Shown here one piece after another: positions 5,729 to 12,723 of a stretch of DNA of 14,501 nucleotides. The notes beneath the pieces were generated by a model. It saw nothing but the letters and a program-made list of their open reading frames with translations, had not been told where the DNA came from and did not search any database. Where the stretch lies: NCBI GenBank assembly GCA_937967805.1, contig CALBTC010000392.1, forward strand, positions 1 to 14,501. The letters run 5' to 3'. The translations under genes and the position numbers were made by a program. Position 1 is the stretch's first letter. Every line of letters starts with the position of its first letter. This stretch comes from an uncultured Anaerolineaceae bacterium. GTDB taxonomy: Bacteria > Chloroflexota > Anaerolineae > Promineifilales > Promineifilaceae.

Positions 5729-7419
5729 TTGAGGAAAAAAGCGGAACACAGAGGGCCACAGAGGAGACACAGAGTTGCACTGAGAATTCTCTGCGAACCT
5801 CTGTGGTTTCTCTGTGTAACTCTGTGTTCCAGAAAAAAGCTCTGCTTTTCATTACCTTCTCTTTTTTTCTGTTAAGTTGCCAACTTGTGACCCGTGCGCC
5901 CCAACTGCTGCAAGATAATGCAGATATTGATCGGGACGATGCGATTTTTCTCCTGGGCGGGCAGCCGCGCACGCTGGACCCGGCCAAGACGATTGGCGGC
6001 CCGGATGGTCCGCTGGGGCTGATCTTCTCCGGGCTGGTGACGCTGGACACCGATTTGCAGGTGCAGCCGGAGCTGGCCGCCGGTTGGGAGGTGAGTGAGG
6101 ATGGGCTGACCTACATCTTTTACCTGCGCAAAAATGTGCTGTTTCATGATGGACGGCCGTTCACCGCCCAGGACGTCATTTTTAGCTGGGAACGGGCGGC
6201 CAATCCGGCCACCGGTTCCGACACGGTGCAAACCTATCTAGGCGACATCGCCGGTATCCAGGCGGTGATCGATGGTGAGGCCGAGCAAATCAGCGGACTG
6301 CGGGTGATTGATGAGTACACGCTGGAAGTTCAGTTGACTGCTCCAGTCGTGTACTTTTTGCAGAAGCTGGCTTACCCGGTGGCCTTTGTGGTGGATCGGG
6401 AGAATGTGGACGGCCGTAACTGGGAATATTCACCCAACGGCACCGGCCCTTTCCGCCTGCAAAATTGGCAAGACGACGAAGAAATTATCCTGGTGCGCAA
6501 CGACAGCTACTACCTGGCACCGGCGCGCGTGCGCCACATCGTCTACGATTTGGGGCCGGGGCTGCCGCTGGCGCTGTACGAAGAAGGCGAAATTGACCTG
6601 GTGGGCGTGGGCGGGGCTAATCTGGACCGGGTGGAGGATCCCAACAACCGGCTGCACGATCAGCTTCAACTGGGCGTCAGCCTGTGTACCTCGACGATTG
6701 GCCTGAACACGCAAGTTGCCCCGTTTGACGACGTGCGGGTGCGCCAGGCGTTTAACTACGCGCTGGACAAGGAGCTGCTGATTGAAACCTTCTCCGGCGG
6801 CGACGCGCTGGTGTCCACCGGCTCCCTGCCGCCTGGGATGCCGGGCTACACGGCCGATCCCAATCGCGGCTACCCGTTTGACCCTGACAAAGCCAACCAG
6901 CTTCTGGACGAGGCGGGTTACGCCGACCGCAGCACCTTTCCGCTGCTGACCTACACGACGTCGGGGTATGGCGATGTGGGGGGGTATGTAACGGCCGTCA
7001 TTTCCCTCTGGCAAGAAACGTTAGGCGTCACCATCCAGCCCGTTGTGATCGACCCGTTCATTTATTACGATGAGCTGTACGCCGGCAATACCGGCAACCT
7101 CTACAGCAGCGGCTGGTGCGCCGACTACCCTGACCCGCAAAACTTCCTCGATATTTTGTACCACAGCGATTCGCCGCAAAACATTGGCCGTTATGTTAAC
7201 CCGCAGGTGGATGCCCTGCTGGCGCAGGCCCGCACCGAGCCAGATGTAGCCACCCGCCTGGCGCAGTATGCCGAAATCGAGCGGCGCATCGTGGCCGACG
7301 CGCCCGTCATTTTTGTCAGCCATGGCCTGCAAGCCGCCCTCGTCAGCCCCGACCTGGACGGTTACGTCCTCACCCCTCTGGGCGTACGCCAATGGCACCG
7401 CGTTGGCGTGGATCGGTAA
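5725..7419 (+). CDS. Family 5 extracellular solute-binding lipoprotein (DppA/OppA-like)
   Basis: This 564-residue protein matches the peptide/nickel-type ABC binding proteins (SBP_bac_5) over residues about 72-560, with the familiar LDPAKTIGGPDGPLG start, ELAAGWEVSEDGLTYIFYLRKNVLFHDG, NGTGPF and the FNYALDKELLI region. The lipobox LLSC puts the lipidated cysteine at C52. A GGAGG at 5715-5719 lies five bases before ATG 5725, which overlaps the peptidase stop, so this start is well supported. It is odd because 36 residues precede the hydrophobic signal region and are encoded by a CACAGAG inverted repeat (5743-5830). A GTG at 5824 would give a compact signal peptide but has no ribosome-binding site. 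The stop codon lies in a heptad repeat. No permease or ATPase genes adjoin it, so its transporter partner must be elsewhere. It probably delivers oligopeptides; other small ligands are possible. Confidence 0.88.
   Translation: MIEEKSGTQRATEETQSCTENSLRTSVVSLCNSVFQKKALLFITFSFFLLSCQLVTRAPQLLQDNADIDRDDAIFLLGGQPRTLDPAKTIGGPDGPLGLIFSGLVTLDTDLQVQPELAAGWEVSEDGLTYIFYLRKNVLFHDGRPFTAQDVIFSWERAANPATGSDTVQTYLGDIAGIQAVIDGEAEQISGLRVIDEYTLEVQLTAPVVYFLQKLAYPVAFVVDRENVDGRNWEYSPNGTGPFRLQNWQDDEEIILVRNDSYYLAPARVRHIVYDLGPGLPLALYEEGEIDLVGVGGANLDRVEDPNNRLHDQLQLGVSLCTSTIGLNTQVAPFDDVRVRQAFNYALDKELLIETFSGGDALVSTGSLPPGMPGYTADPNRGYPFDPDKANQLLDEAGYADRSTFPLLTYTTSGYGDVGGYVTAVISLWQETLGVTIQPVVIDPFIYYDELYAGNTGNLYSSGWCADYPDPQNFLDILYHSDSPQNIGRYVNPQVDALLAQARTEPDVATRLAQYAEIERRIVADAPVIFVSHGLQAALVSPDLDGYVLTPLGVRQWHRVGVDR
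5743..5830. repeat. CACAGAG-rich nested inverted repeat inserted in the lipoprotein gene
   Basis: GGAACACAGAG (5743-5753) pairs exactly with CTCTGTGTTCC (5820-5830). Inside it, CCACAGAGG (5756-5764) pairs exactly with 5798-5806, and ACACAGAG (5767-5774) with 5810-5817. The 88-base element is open in the reading frame of the binding protein and contributes residues 7-36 or so. Its short repeated CAGAG core and symmetry suggest a miniature mobile or REP-like repeat. A degenerate relative may lie at 9929-9963. Confidence 0.75.
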
Positions 7420-7445
7420 ACGGTGGACGGTAATCGGTAATCGGG
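7412..7445. repeat. Tandem heptad repeat CGGTAAW at the lipoprotein gene end
   Basis: Four adjacent 7-base units (CGGTAAA, CGGTGGA, CGGTAAT, CGGTAAT) run from 7414 to 7441. The TAA of the first unit is the stop codon of the solute-binding protein. The same unit recurs at 9475-9516, so this is a dispersed family in the genome and not a local slip. Confidence 0.7.
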
Positions 7446-7531
7446 AGGGACCGGACGGTTTGGAATTGCTGCGGCCGTATTTTGCCGCTGGCTGCCTCCC
7501 CTGGCAAGCGATACAATCCCCCGCTTACGTT

Positions 7532-8236
7532 ATGATGGTGATGCTGATTGTTTTCTTGTCTATTTTTGTGCAGGCGGCCTCCGGGTTTGGGCTGGCGCTG
7601 GTTTCGATGCCCCTGCTGGTGGGGGTGATTGGCGTGGGCACGGCGACACCGCTGGTGGCGGTGGTCGGCATCACGGCCGAAATCTTTTTGCTGCGCCGCT
7701 ACTGGTATGCCTTGAACTTTACGGCCGTTAAGCGGCTCTGTCTGGCTTCCATTACGGGTATTCCTCTCGGCGTGTATGTGTTAGGGGCAGTGGACGGCCG
7801 TATCATCACCTTCATTTTGGGTCTGGTGGTCACCGGGTATGCGCTGTATGCCCTGTTTGCCCCGCGTTTGCCCGCATTGAAACAGCCCGGCTGGGCCTAC
7901 GGCTTTGGCTTTGTCGGCGGCGTGTTGAGCGGCGCCTACAACACCAGCGGCCCGCCGGTCATTATTTTTGGCACCTGCCGCCGCTGGGAACCAGCGACAT
8001 TCAAAGGCAATTTGCAGGCATATTTTTTGCTCAACAGCTTTTTTACGTTCACGGCGCACCTGATCAGCGGCAATTTTACGGCCGTCGTCTGGCAAAACTA
8101 TCTCTGGGCGCTGCCGGGGATTGGTTTGGGCTTGCTGCTGGGACGCTGGATAGACGGCCGTCTGCCTCCAGCTAAGTTTCGTACTGGGGTGCTGCTACTG
8201 CTGATTTTGCTGGGCATTCGGCTGGTCATTGGCTAG
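7532..8236 (+). CDS. TauE/SafE-family membrane permease (sulfite exporter-like)
   Basis: The 234-residue product is almost entirely hydrophobic, with about seven or eight predicted membrane helices, and matches the COG0730/TauE-SafE family of putative anion exporters (sulfite, sulfoacetate and similar). The family's internal repeat is visible: SGFGLALVSMPLL near residues 17-29 and GFVGGVLSGAYNTSGPPVIIF in the second half. I chose ATG 7532 because the first helix begins right after it. ATG 7535 is equally possible, and an open frame continues upstream into the heptad repeat and the previous gene without family similarity. No strong ribosome-binding site is seen. TACAAT at 7512-7517 is a possible -10 element. 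It sits 112 bases after the binding-protein gene and may be transcribed separately. The substrate is not determined by sequence. Confidence 0.83.
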   Translation: MMVMLIVFLSIFVQAASGFGLALVSMPLLVGVIGVGTATPLVAVVGITAEIFLLRRYWYALNFTAVKRLCLASITGIPLGVYVLGAVDGRIITFILGLVVTGYALYALFAPRLPALKQPGWAYGFGFVGGVLSGAYNTSGPPVIIFGTCRRWEPATFKGNLQAYFLLNSFFTFTAHLISGNFTAVVWQNYLWALPGIGLGLLLGRWIDGRLPPAKFRTGVLLLLILLGIRLVIG

Positions 8237-8262
8237 AGGGGGTAAAAGATGGGTGAATCGTC

Positions 8263-8298
8263 TTGTTCAAAAAGTGAGAACTCATTACACTGTCATTT
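8263..8298 (+). promoter_or_regulatory. Putative promoter giving a leaderless transcript
   Basis: TTGTTC (8263-8268) and TACACT (8286-8291) are separated by 17 bases. The expected start of transcription, about 7 bases after the -10 hexamer, coincides with the A of the ATG at 8299. No ribosome-binding site precedes that ATG, which agrees with a leaderless mRNA. Confidence 0.45.
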
Positions 8299-9471
8299 AT
8301 GGATGAACAAGAAACGGTGACGGAAGAAGAAATCATTGAGCAAACGCCGAATATCATTTCTAAACGTCGGCGACGGCGGCGGGAGCGTCGCTACCGGTTT
8401 GGTGGCCACAGGCGGCGGCAGTTGCCCCAACTGCGCTGGTGGCGTGAGGCGCTGCTGGTTGTTTTTTTGCTAACGGCCGTCCTCTTTCTCATCAATCCCT
8501 TTTCCCGCCTGGCCCAGGCGCGAGCCACCGTTAGCCGTCCACAGCAGCCGCTGGCGGTAACCCCGCCGGCCGAGTCCGAAAGCGGCTACTGTATCGTCGG
8601 CAATTTCCAGGGTTGGGACGGCCGCAGTACGCCGCTGGTGGATGACGGCACGCAAGGGGACCGCACCGCCGGTGATGGCATTTATTCACGCACCGTGGTT
8701 TTTGCCGAGCCGGATCGCTATCTGTGGCGCGTGCTGCCGTGTGGTCAATGGGATACGGCCGTTCCCGAAAAATCCGCCTGGGTATTTGTGACCATGCCTG
8801 ACCAACCCATCACCTTTACCTTTAATCCCGCCATGCCGCCGAGTAACTTGTGGCCGCGCAGCTACGCGCTCACCGCCAACGACACCTTGCCGGCCCGCGT
8901 GGTGGCCGTCGGTTCATTTCAGGCCAGTCGTTGGGACACCGAGGATGCACGTACAGCGATGGAGCCTGTTGGCAATAACAGGTACCAGTTGGCCTACCGC
9001 ATCCCGCTGCCCAACACCTATGAAACCTATGTGGCTATTCAGGGACGAGACGAGGGCATTGGGGCCAGCGGCCGTTCCATTGAACCCGTGCCGCTGGAGT
9101 TCACCACCAGATTTCCGGCCGAGATGGTGGTGATTCAATATGATGCCGGGACTGATCGCATCGCTGTTTTGTCTGGCATGCCCTGGTGGTTGAGCTGGCT
9201 CGGGTTTGGCTGGGGAGCCCGAATCATTGCCGGGATTTCTATTTTAGGCTTTCTCGTCCTGGCAGCTCAAGTTGGCTACAGGCGTATTGTTTTGCGGCCC
9301 GAACGGCAGTACAGTGCCGGTTGTCCCCACTGTGAAGCGCACGATCTCCGGCGCATCAGCCGCGAAACCTCAGATTATGTGCTGGATTTGCTCGGCGTAC
9401 CCGTGCGGCGCTACAAATGCAACCAATGCGGCTGGGAAGGCCGCCGGATTTATCGCAGACATCATCATTGA
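8299..9471 (+). CDS. Two-helix membrane protein with tandem pullulanase X25-like domains and a C-terminal zinc ribbon
   Basis: I do not recognise this 390-residue protein as a named family. Residues 22-40 are strongly basic (SKRRRRRRERRYRFGGHRRR) and cytoplasmic by the positive-inside rule. A helix at about 51-67 leads to an exported region. That region has two similar units: residues about 97-176 (CIVGNFQGWDG, then a DDGTQGDRTAGDGIY loop, FTFNP end) and about 198-290 (VVAVGSFQASRWD onward). These resemble the beta-sandwich X25 modules of pullulanases, which suggests glycan binding, but the match is from memory. A second helix (about 304-328) returns to the cytoplasm. There CPHC (C342, C345) and CNQC (C374, C377) form a probable zinc ribbon followed by GRRIYRRHHH. 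Both ends are thus cytoplasmic with an external sensing-type loop. A role in sugar sensing or envelope assembly is a guess. Confidence 0.6.
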   Translation: MDEQETVTEEEIIEQTPNIISKRRRRRRERRYRFGGHRRRQLPQLRWWREALLVVFLLTAVLFLINPFSRLAQARATVSRPQQPLAVTPPAESESGYCIVGNFQGWDGRSTPLVDDGTQGDRTAGDGIYSRTVVFAEPDRYLWRVLPCGQWDTAVPEKSAWVFVTMPDQPITFTFNPAMPPSNLWPRSYALTANDTLPARVVAVGSFQASRWDTEDARTAMEPVGNNRYQLAYRIPLPNTYETYVAIQGRDEGIGASGRSIEPVPLEFTTRFPAEMVVIQYDAGTDRIAVLSGMPWWLSWLGFGWGARIIAGISILGFLVLAAQVGYRRIVLRPERQYSAGCPHCEAHDLRRISRETSDYVLDLLGVPVRRYKCNQCGWEGRRIYRRHHH

Positions 9472-9474
9472 GAA

Positions 9475-9556
9475 GGGTAATCGGTAATCGGTAAACGGTT
9501 ATCGGTAAACGGTGAAGATAACCGTTTACTGATTACTGACCTACTGTTTACCGATC
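9475..9556. repeat. Heptad CGGTAAW inverted repeat between convergent genes
   Basis: Six 7-base units occupy 9475-9516 and inverted units follow to 9556. The segments 9481-9503 and 9517-9539 pair over 23 positions with only two G-T wobbles, although the loop is counted within heptads 9504-9516. The element fills the whole gap between the convergent stops at 9471 and 9555-9557, the latter lying at its edge. It could act as a bidirectional transcription barrier, but no T-tract follows the stem. It belongs to the same family as 7412-7445. Confidence 0.7.
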
Positions 9557-9905
9557 ACTGTTCCGCTCGTAGCAAATCAATTGTCTCAACGGCGTGGCGA
9601 AGATGGGGAATGACGATGCTGCCGCCTACCACCAGGGCGACGTTGAGGGCATCGACAATTTCCTCGTCAGACCAGCCGGCTTCTACGCATTGAATCAGGT
9701 GGTAGTCGATGCAATCGTTGCAGCGCAGCACGGCCGAAGCCACCAGCCCCAACAGTTCTTTGGTGTTACCTGGTAGGGGACCGTCGCGGTAAGCGGCCGT
9801 ATCCAGGTTAAAAAACCGCTTGATGCCCAAATGATCCAGGGCCATCACCCGCTCATTCATCTTCTCCCGATAAGCTCGAAAATCATCCAGTCGTGTTGTA
9901 GACAT
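9555..9905 (-). CDS. Carboxymuconolactone decarboxylase / AhpD-like family protein
   Basis: The 116-residue product is a single CMD domain (all-helical, usually oligomeric). It carries the AhpD-type redox centre: E50, C62-N-D-C65 and H69, with the same spacing as Glu118, Cys130, Cys133 and His137 of mycobacterial AhpD, though AhpD's His132 corresponds to D64 here. Such proteins reduce peroxides or act as thiol-disulphide partners, while others lacking the cysteines decarboxylate gamma-carboxymuconolactone. The cysteines favour the redox role. AAGGAG (complement of 9911-9916) lies just before the ATG at 9905, so the start is firm. The stop codon lies in the heptad repeat. The aminotransferase gene upstream on the same strand is 102 bases away with a hairpin between them. 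Confidence 0.85.
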   Translation of the reverse strand: MSTTRLDDFRAYREKMNERVMALDHLGIKRFFNLDTAAYRDGPLPGNTKELLGLVASAVLRCNDCIDYHLIQCVEAGWSDEEIVDALNVALVVGGSIVIPHLRHAVETIDLLRAEQ

Positions 9906-9928
9906 GCTCGCTCCTTAAAAAGAAAATT

Positions 9929-9963
9929 TAACGCAGAGGCGCGGAGAAAAAGGAAACCGCGCC
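9929..9963. repeat. CAGAGG-type repeat fragment with a GC-rich 7-bp hairpin
   Basis: AACGCAGAGGCGCGGAG resembles the CACAGAGG words of the element at 5743-5830. GGCGCGG (9938-9944) pairs exactly with CCGCGCC (9957-9963) around a 12-base purine-rich loop. Read on the minus strand it falls after the aminotransferase gene and before the CMD gene, followed by T-rich DNA, so it may act as a weak terminator or attenuator. Confidence 0.4.
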
Positions 9964-10007
9964 ACTTGCAACAATCCGCAGCCAGTATTAATTTCTGATA
10001 GTAGATA

Positions 10008-11198
10008 TTAGTCGATGAACTGCTCTCTGACAGCAATTTGCTTTTTGGTGAATTTGGGTAAAAGATTGGTCAATGCTTCAATCAGAGCATCAATATCACT
10101 TTGTGTGTTGTAGCCTTGTACAGAGACGCGAATGAAGTGACGGCCGTTCCACTCAAGAATTGGCACTTCAATTTTATACGCGCTGTACAGCTTCTCTTTG
10201 AATGCGGCAATGTCTGCCAACTGCGGCAAGGGAACGGTAGCCATCTGGTGATAAAAGCCGGCATCCTCCGGGTAAAGAGGTGGCAAACCGGTCAGTTCAC
10301 AGATGCGCTGCATGGCCTGAGTTAATAGACGGTGGCATTGCTGGCGAACGGCCGTCCAGTTATGTTCTTCTTGAAACTGAATGGCTGCCGGGACGGAAAG
10401 GTAGGCTGACAAATCATTGGTGCCCAACCACTGCGTATAATCCAAAAAGTCTGAGCCAAACGACAGCGTCCGGTTTTCACCCCAGCCCCAGCCTATGACC
10501 AGTGGCTCGACCAACGACTGCTTGTCCGGCCGCGCATAAAGAAAAGCCGAGCCCTTTGGGCTGCACAACCATTTGTGCGTATTGCCAAAGTAAAAATCAG
10601 GATCGATTGCCTGCAAATCGAGCGCGACCTGCCCTGGGGCATGGGCTCCGTCAATGATAGTTAAAATGCCTGCTTCCCGGGCCCGGCGGCAAATTTCTGC
10701 GATGGGAAAGCAAACGGCCGTTGAAGATGCAATGTGGCTGATAAAAATGATCTTGGTGCGGGACGTCACGCCTTGCCATAGCTGTTCCACAATGGTTTCG
10801 TTAGAAACGAGCGGTAGAGAAATGGGCTTCTGCACGTAGCGGAAGCCTTGCTTTTGGCTCAAGAAACGCCACACATTATTACAGGCACCGTACTCATGAT
10901 CAGTTGTCAATATCTCATCATCTGGTCCCAGCTGGAGCGACCGGGCTACTACGTTCAGACCAAAAGTTGCATTGGGGATAAATACTAGATCGCTTTCATT
11001 TGCACCAACGTAATTGCCTAACTGCCGGCGGGCTTCTGCCAACTCATCCCATAATCCGTTCAAGATAAACTGCACCGGCTGCCGCTCCAGGCGCATCTGC
11101 CAGGCTTGGTATTCAGCAAAAACCGGCCGCGGCGTGGCCCCAAAAGAACCATGATTAAGAAAGATGACATCTGGTTCTAACAAGAAATGTGTTTTCAA
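10008..11198 (-). CDS. Class V PLP-dependent aminotransferase (isopenicillin N epimerase-like)
   Basis: The 396-residue protein is a full-length fold-type I, class V aminotransferase/cysteine-desulfurase-like enzyme, closest in pattern to isopenicillin N epimerase-type (CefD-like) proteins. FLNHGSFGATP at 13-23 is the usual substrate-loop start, NATFGLN at 76-82 contacts the cofactor phosphate, IIDGAHAPGQ has D183 (pyridine nitrogen) and H186, and NTHKW gives the Schiff-base lysine K209. The C-terminal domain with RVSVQGYNT is present. The start is a TTG at 11198, with AAGGA about eight bases upstream; no ATG lies nearer to the conserved N-terminus. The reaction could be epimerisation, transamination, desulfuration or lyase chemistry on an amino acid. 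Neighbours give no beta-lactam context, so the epimerase name should be treated as family only. Confidence 0.85.
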   Translation of the reverse strand: MKTHFLLEPDVIFLNHGSFGATPRPVFAEYQAWQMRLERQPVQFILNGLWDELAEARRQLGNYVGANESDLVFIPNATFGLNVVARSLQLGPDDEILTTDHEYGACNNVWRFLSQKQGFRYVQKPISLPLVSNETIVEQLWQGVTSRTKIIFISHIASSTAVCFPIAEICRRAREAGILTIIDGAHAPGQVALDLQAIDPDFYFGNTHKWLCSPKGSAFLYARPDKQSLVEPLVIGWGWGENRTLSFGSDFLDYTQWLGTNDLSAYLSVPAAIQFQEEHNWTAVRQQCHRLLTQAMQRICELTGLPPLYPEDAGFYHQMATVPLPQLADIAAFKEKLYSAYKIEVPILEWNGRHFIRVSVQGYNTQSDIDALIEALTNLLPKFTKKQIAVREQFID

Positions 11199-11353
11199 CG
11201 AATCGTTCCTTTTGATTTTGCCTCTGTGAATTGGAGAGTTCTACCATAACAGCAGTGAAAGGGCATGAAATTAACCTGGTTTCAGCATACAATTGAACAG
11301 GGCTTCGGTTGACAAGCCAGAATAAAAGACATTTTTTGCGAAAGGAAGCGCTT
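11199..11353. promoter_or_regulatory. Divergent intergenic region
   Basis: These 155 bases separate the aminotransferase and cupin starts and must hold both promoters. TACAAT at 11288-11293 is a -10 candidate for the cupin, without a convincing -35. A perfect TTGACA (11309-11314) lacks a -10 at the right distance. AAAGGAA at 11341 onward is the cupin ribosome-binding site. I see no dyad. Confidence 0.3.
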
Positions 11354-11674
11354 ATGAAATTTGTAAAAACATTGCAGGATCATGTTGGGTCAAAGCCGGA
11401 GAAGTTTTTTAAAGATACCCTGTTTCACAGTGAGGCGCTGCTGTTGGGCGTGAACTGCCTGGAGCCGGGCCAGGTGCAAAAGCCACACGACCATGCCGAT
11501 CAGGACAAATTTTATTACGTCGTAACCGGTGAAGGGAACTTTTGGCTGGGTGAGGAGCGGGTAACGGCCGTATCCGGCCAGGTCGTTTGGGCCCCGGCCG
11601 GCGTGGTGCATGGGGTGCAAAACGACGGGCAAGCGCGTTTGACCCTGCTCGTGGGCATCGCACCTGCTCCCTAG
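11354..11674 (+). CDS. Small single-domain cupin (Cupin_2) protein
   Basis: The 106-residue product is one double-stranded beta-helix. Motif 1 runs from G39 through PHDH (H45, H47) to G59, and motif 2 from G75 through P81, G83 and H86 to N90, matching the cupin signatures. The usual metal-binding Glu of motif 1 appears to be Lys (K52), so the site may be a His-only or altered metal centre. ATG 11354 is preferred over an in-frame TTG at 11309 because AAGGAAG lies at 11342-11348 and the cupin fold begins right after it. Proteins of this type include isomerases, dioxygenases and storage or binding proteins; I cannot choose a substrate. It converges on the HAD hydrolase gene and seems to be monocistronic. 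Confidence 0.82.
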   Translation: MKFVKTLQDHVGSKPEKFFKDTLFHSEALLLGVNCLEPGQVQKPHDHADQDKFYYVVTGEGNFWLGEERVTAVSGQVVWAPAGVVHGVQNDGQARLTLLVGIAPAP

Positions 11675-11711
11675 GCACAAACAAAAAAATGTTTGGAGTG
11701 AGGATTCGCCG

Positions 11712-11738
11712 GCTTGTGCTGAGCGCTGCCGAAGTATG
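11712..11738. repeat. REP-like dispersed repeat (GCTTGTGCTGAGC... family)
   Basis: The stretch beginning GCTTGTGCTGAGCGCTGCC and ending GAAGTATG resembles a widespread intergenic repeat, commonly of the form GCTTGTCCTGAGC followed by GTCGAAGG, that I recall from many environmental bacterial genomes. It lies in the 128-base gap between two convergent genes, a usual place for such elements. A small CAAAC/GTTTG hairpin (11678-11682 / 11691-11695) precedes it. Family membership is from memory. Confidence 0.4.
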
Positions 11739-11802
11739 CAAACGGGATAAGCCAGAGCGCATTTAAGGATGCCTTCTCCTCATTCCACAGAATATATTAT
11801 TT

Positions 11803-12540
11803 TCACAGAAGCGAAATTAGCTGGGTCAGGCTGGTGATACGGTAAATATTGTTGGGGAGGGCTGTTGGTGGCTCTCCACCAGAGCGATCAATCCAGATGC
11901 CGGCAGCAAAGCCCCCCTGCTGTACGGCCGCAATTGCATCCACTTCTAGATTATCACCCACATAGGCACAGTTGGCCGGCTTTTGCCCCAGCTTAGCTAC
12001 GGCCCGGCGAAAGATGGTTTTGCCTGGTTTGTGTACCCCAACTTCTTCGCTGATGGTAATGTGTTCCTGAGGGATGATGCCGCCCAAAAGCTGTTCGATG
12101 GTGCGGCGTACAGAGGTGGAGTGGTTAGAGAGAATGCCCAATTGCAGATTGTGGTCTTGTAGTTGACGCAAAGTGGGGAGTACATCGCCATAAAGATAGT
12201 GAGGTAAACGGCCGTATCCCGCATAAATCTCATAAGCAAATTGGTAACTGGTGTCGGGATGCCCCAGGCGGCGCAGCAGCTCACGATACAGCCAGATAAT
12301 CTCCCGCTTTTTTTGCGGCCGTAAAGAGCCGGAAACGGCACCGTGGGCAATATCTGCCTCCAATGCTGACTGAGCGGCAATAACCTCTGCTTCGGTGCAA
12401 GCAACACCATACTTCTGAAACAGCATGGCAGTGCGGGCAATATGTGAAATGTCTGAACCCAATGAGTAAGCTAAGGTGAAGTCCCAATCGAAGAGAACGG
12501 CCGTAACCTGTGAATGCAATGTGTCCAGCGATGAATTCAT
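11803..12540 (-). CDS. HAD-superfamily hydrolase (subfamily IA, phosphatase-like)
   Basis: The 245-residue product has all four HAD motifs. Motif I is VLFDWDFTLA with nucleophile D18 and acid/base D20, motif II is LSNHS, motif III is the lysine in VGVHKPGKTIF, and motif IV is YVGDNLEVD. A helical cap lies between motifs I and II, as in subfamily IA phosphatases such as phosphoglycolate phosphatase or house-cleaning nucleotidases. It most likely removes phosphate from a small metabolite in the cytoplasm; the substrate is unknown. ATG 12540 is chosen since AAGGT lies at the right distance upstream. An ATG at 12582 has no ribosome-binding site and overlaps TACAAT (complement of 12581-12586), which looks like the -10 of this gene. 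Confidence 0.85.
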   Translation of the reverse strand: MNSSLDTLHSQVTAVLFDWDFTLAYSLGSDISHIARTAMLFQKYGVACTEAEVIAAQSALEADIAHGAVSGSLRPQKKREIIWLYRELLRRLGHPDTSYQFAYEIYAGYGRLPHYLYGDVLPTLRQLQDHNLQLGILSNHSTSVRRTIEQLLGGIIPQEHITISEEVGVHKPGKTIFRRAVAKLGQKPANCAYVGDNLEVDAIAAVQQGGFAAGIWIDRSGGEPPTALPNNIYRITSLTQLISLL

Positions 12541-12723
12541 AACGCTACCTTGTTTTAAACGTTGACTGTCATGGTCAGACATTGTAGCCAGTTAGACGCT
12601 GTTTTGGCGTGAAAGTCACATCAAAACTGGCTGCTGACGGCCGTTTCCTGCCCTTTTTATACCTTTCCCCTCTATCGGGATACATTGAACCAACTACTGC
12701 CCTTTGGTATCGTCGAGTACGAT

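Noticed and set aside
6430..7014. 194-codon minus-strand frame
   Set aside because: Antisense to the conserved core of the solute-binding protein; a codon-bias shadow.
1785..7419. Complete Tad pilus locus
   Set aside because: Only pilin-like genes are present; no ATPase, membrane platform, secretin or prepilin peptidase gene lies in the window.
7268..7531. Upstream extension of the TauE-type gene
   Set aside because: It overlaps the binding-protein gene and the heptad repeat, and the extra residues are not like the family, whose first helix starts right after 7532.
9475..9556. CRISPR array or classical intrinsic terminator
   Set aside because: The units are 7 bases with no spacers, and no T-tract follows the stem.
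10008..11198. Beta-lactam biosynthesis enzyme (true CefD)
   Set aside because: The family match is general to class V aminotransferases and no other beta-lactam gene lies nearby.
11309..11353. TTG 11309 as the cupin start
   Set aside because: No ribosome-binding site is present there, whereas ATG 11354 has AAGGAAG at ideal distance.
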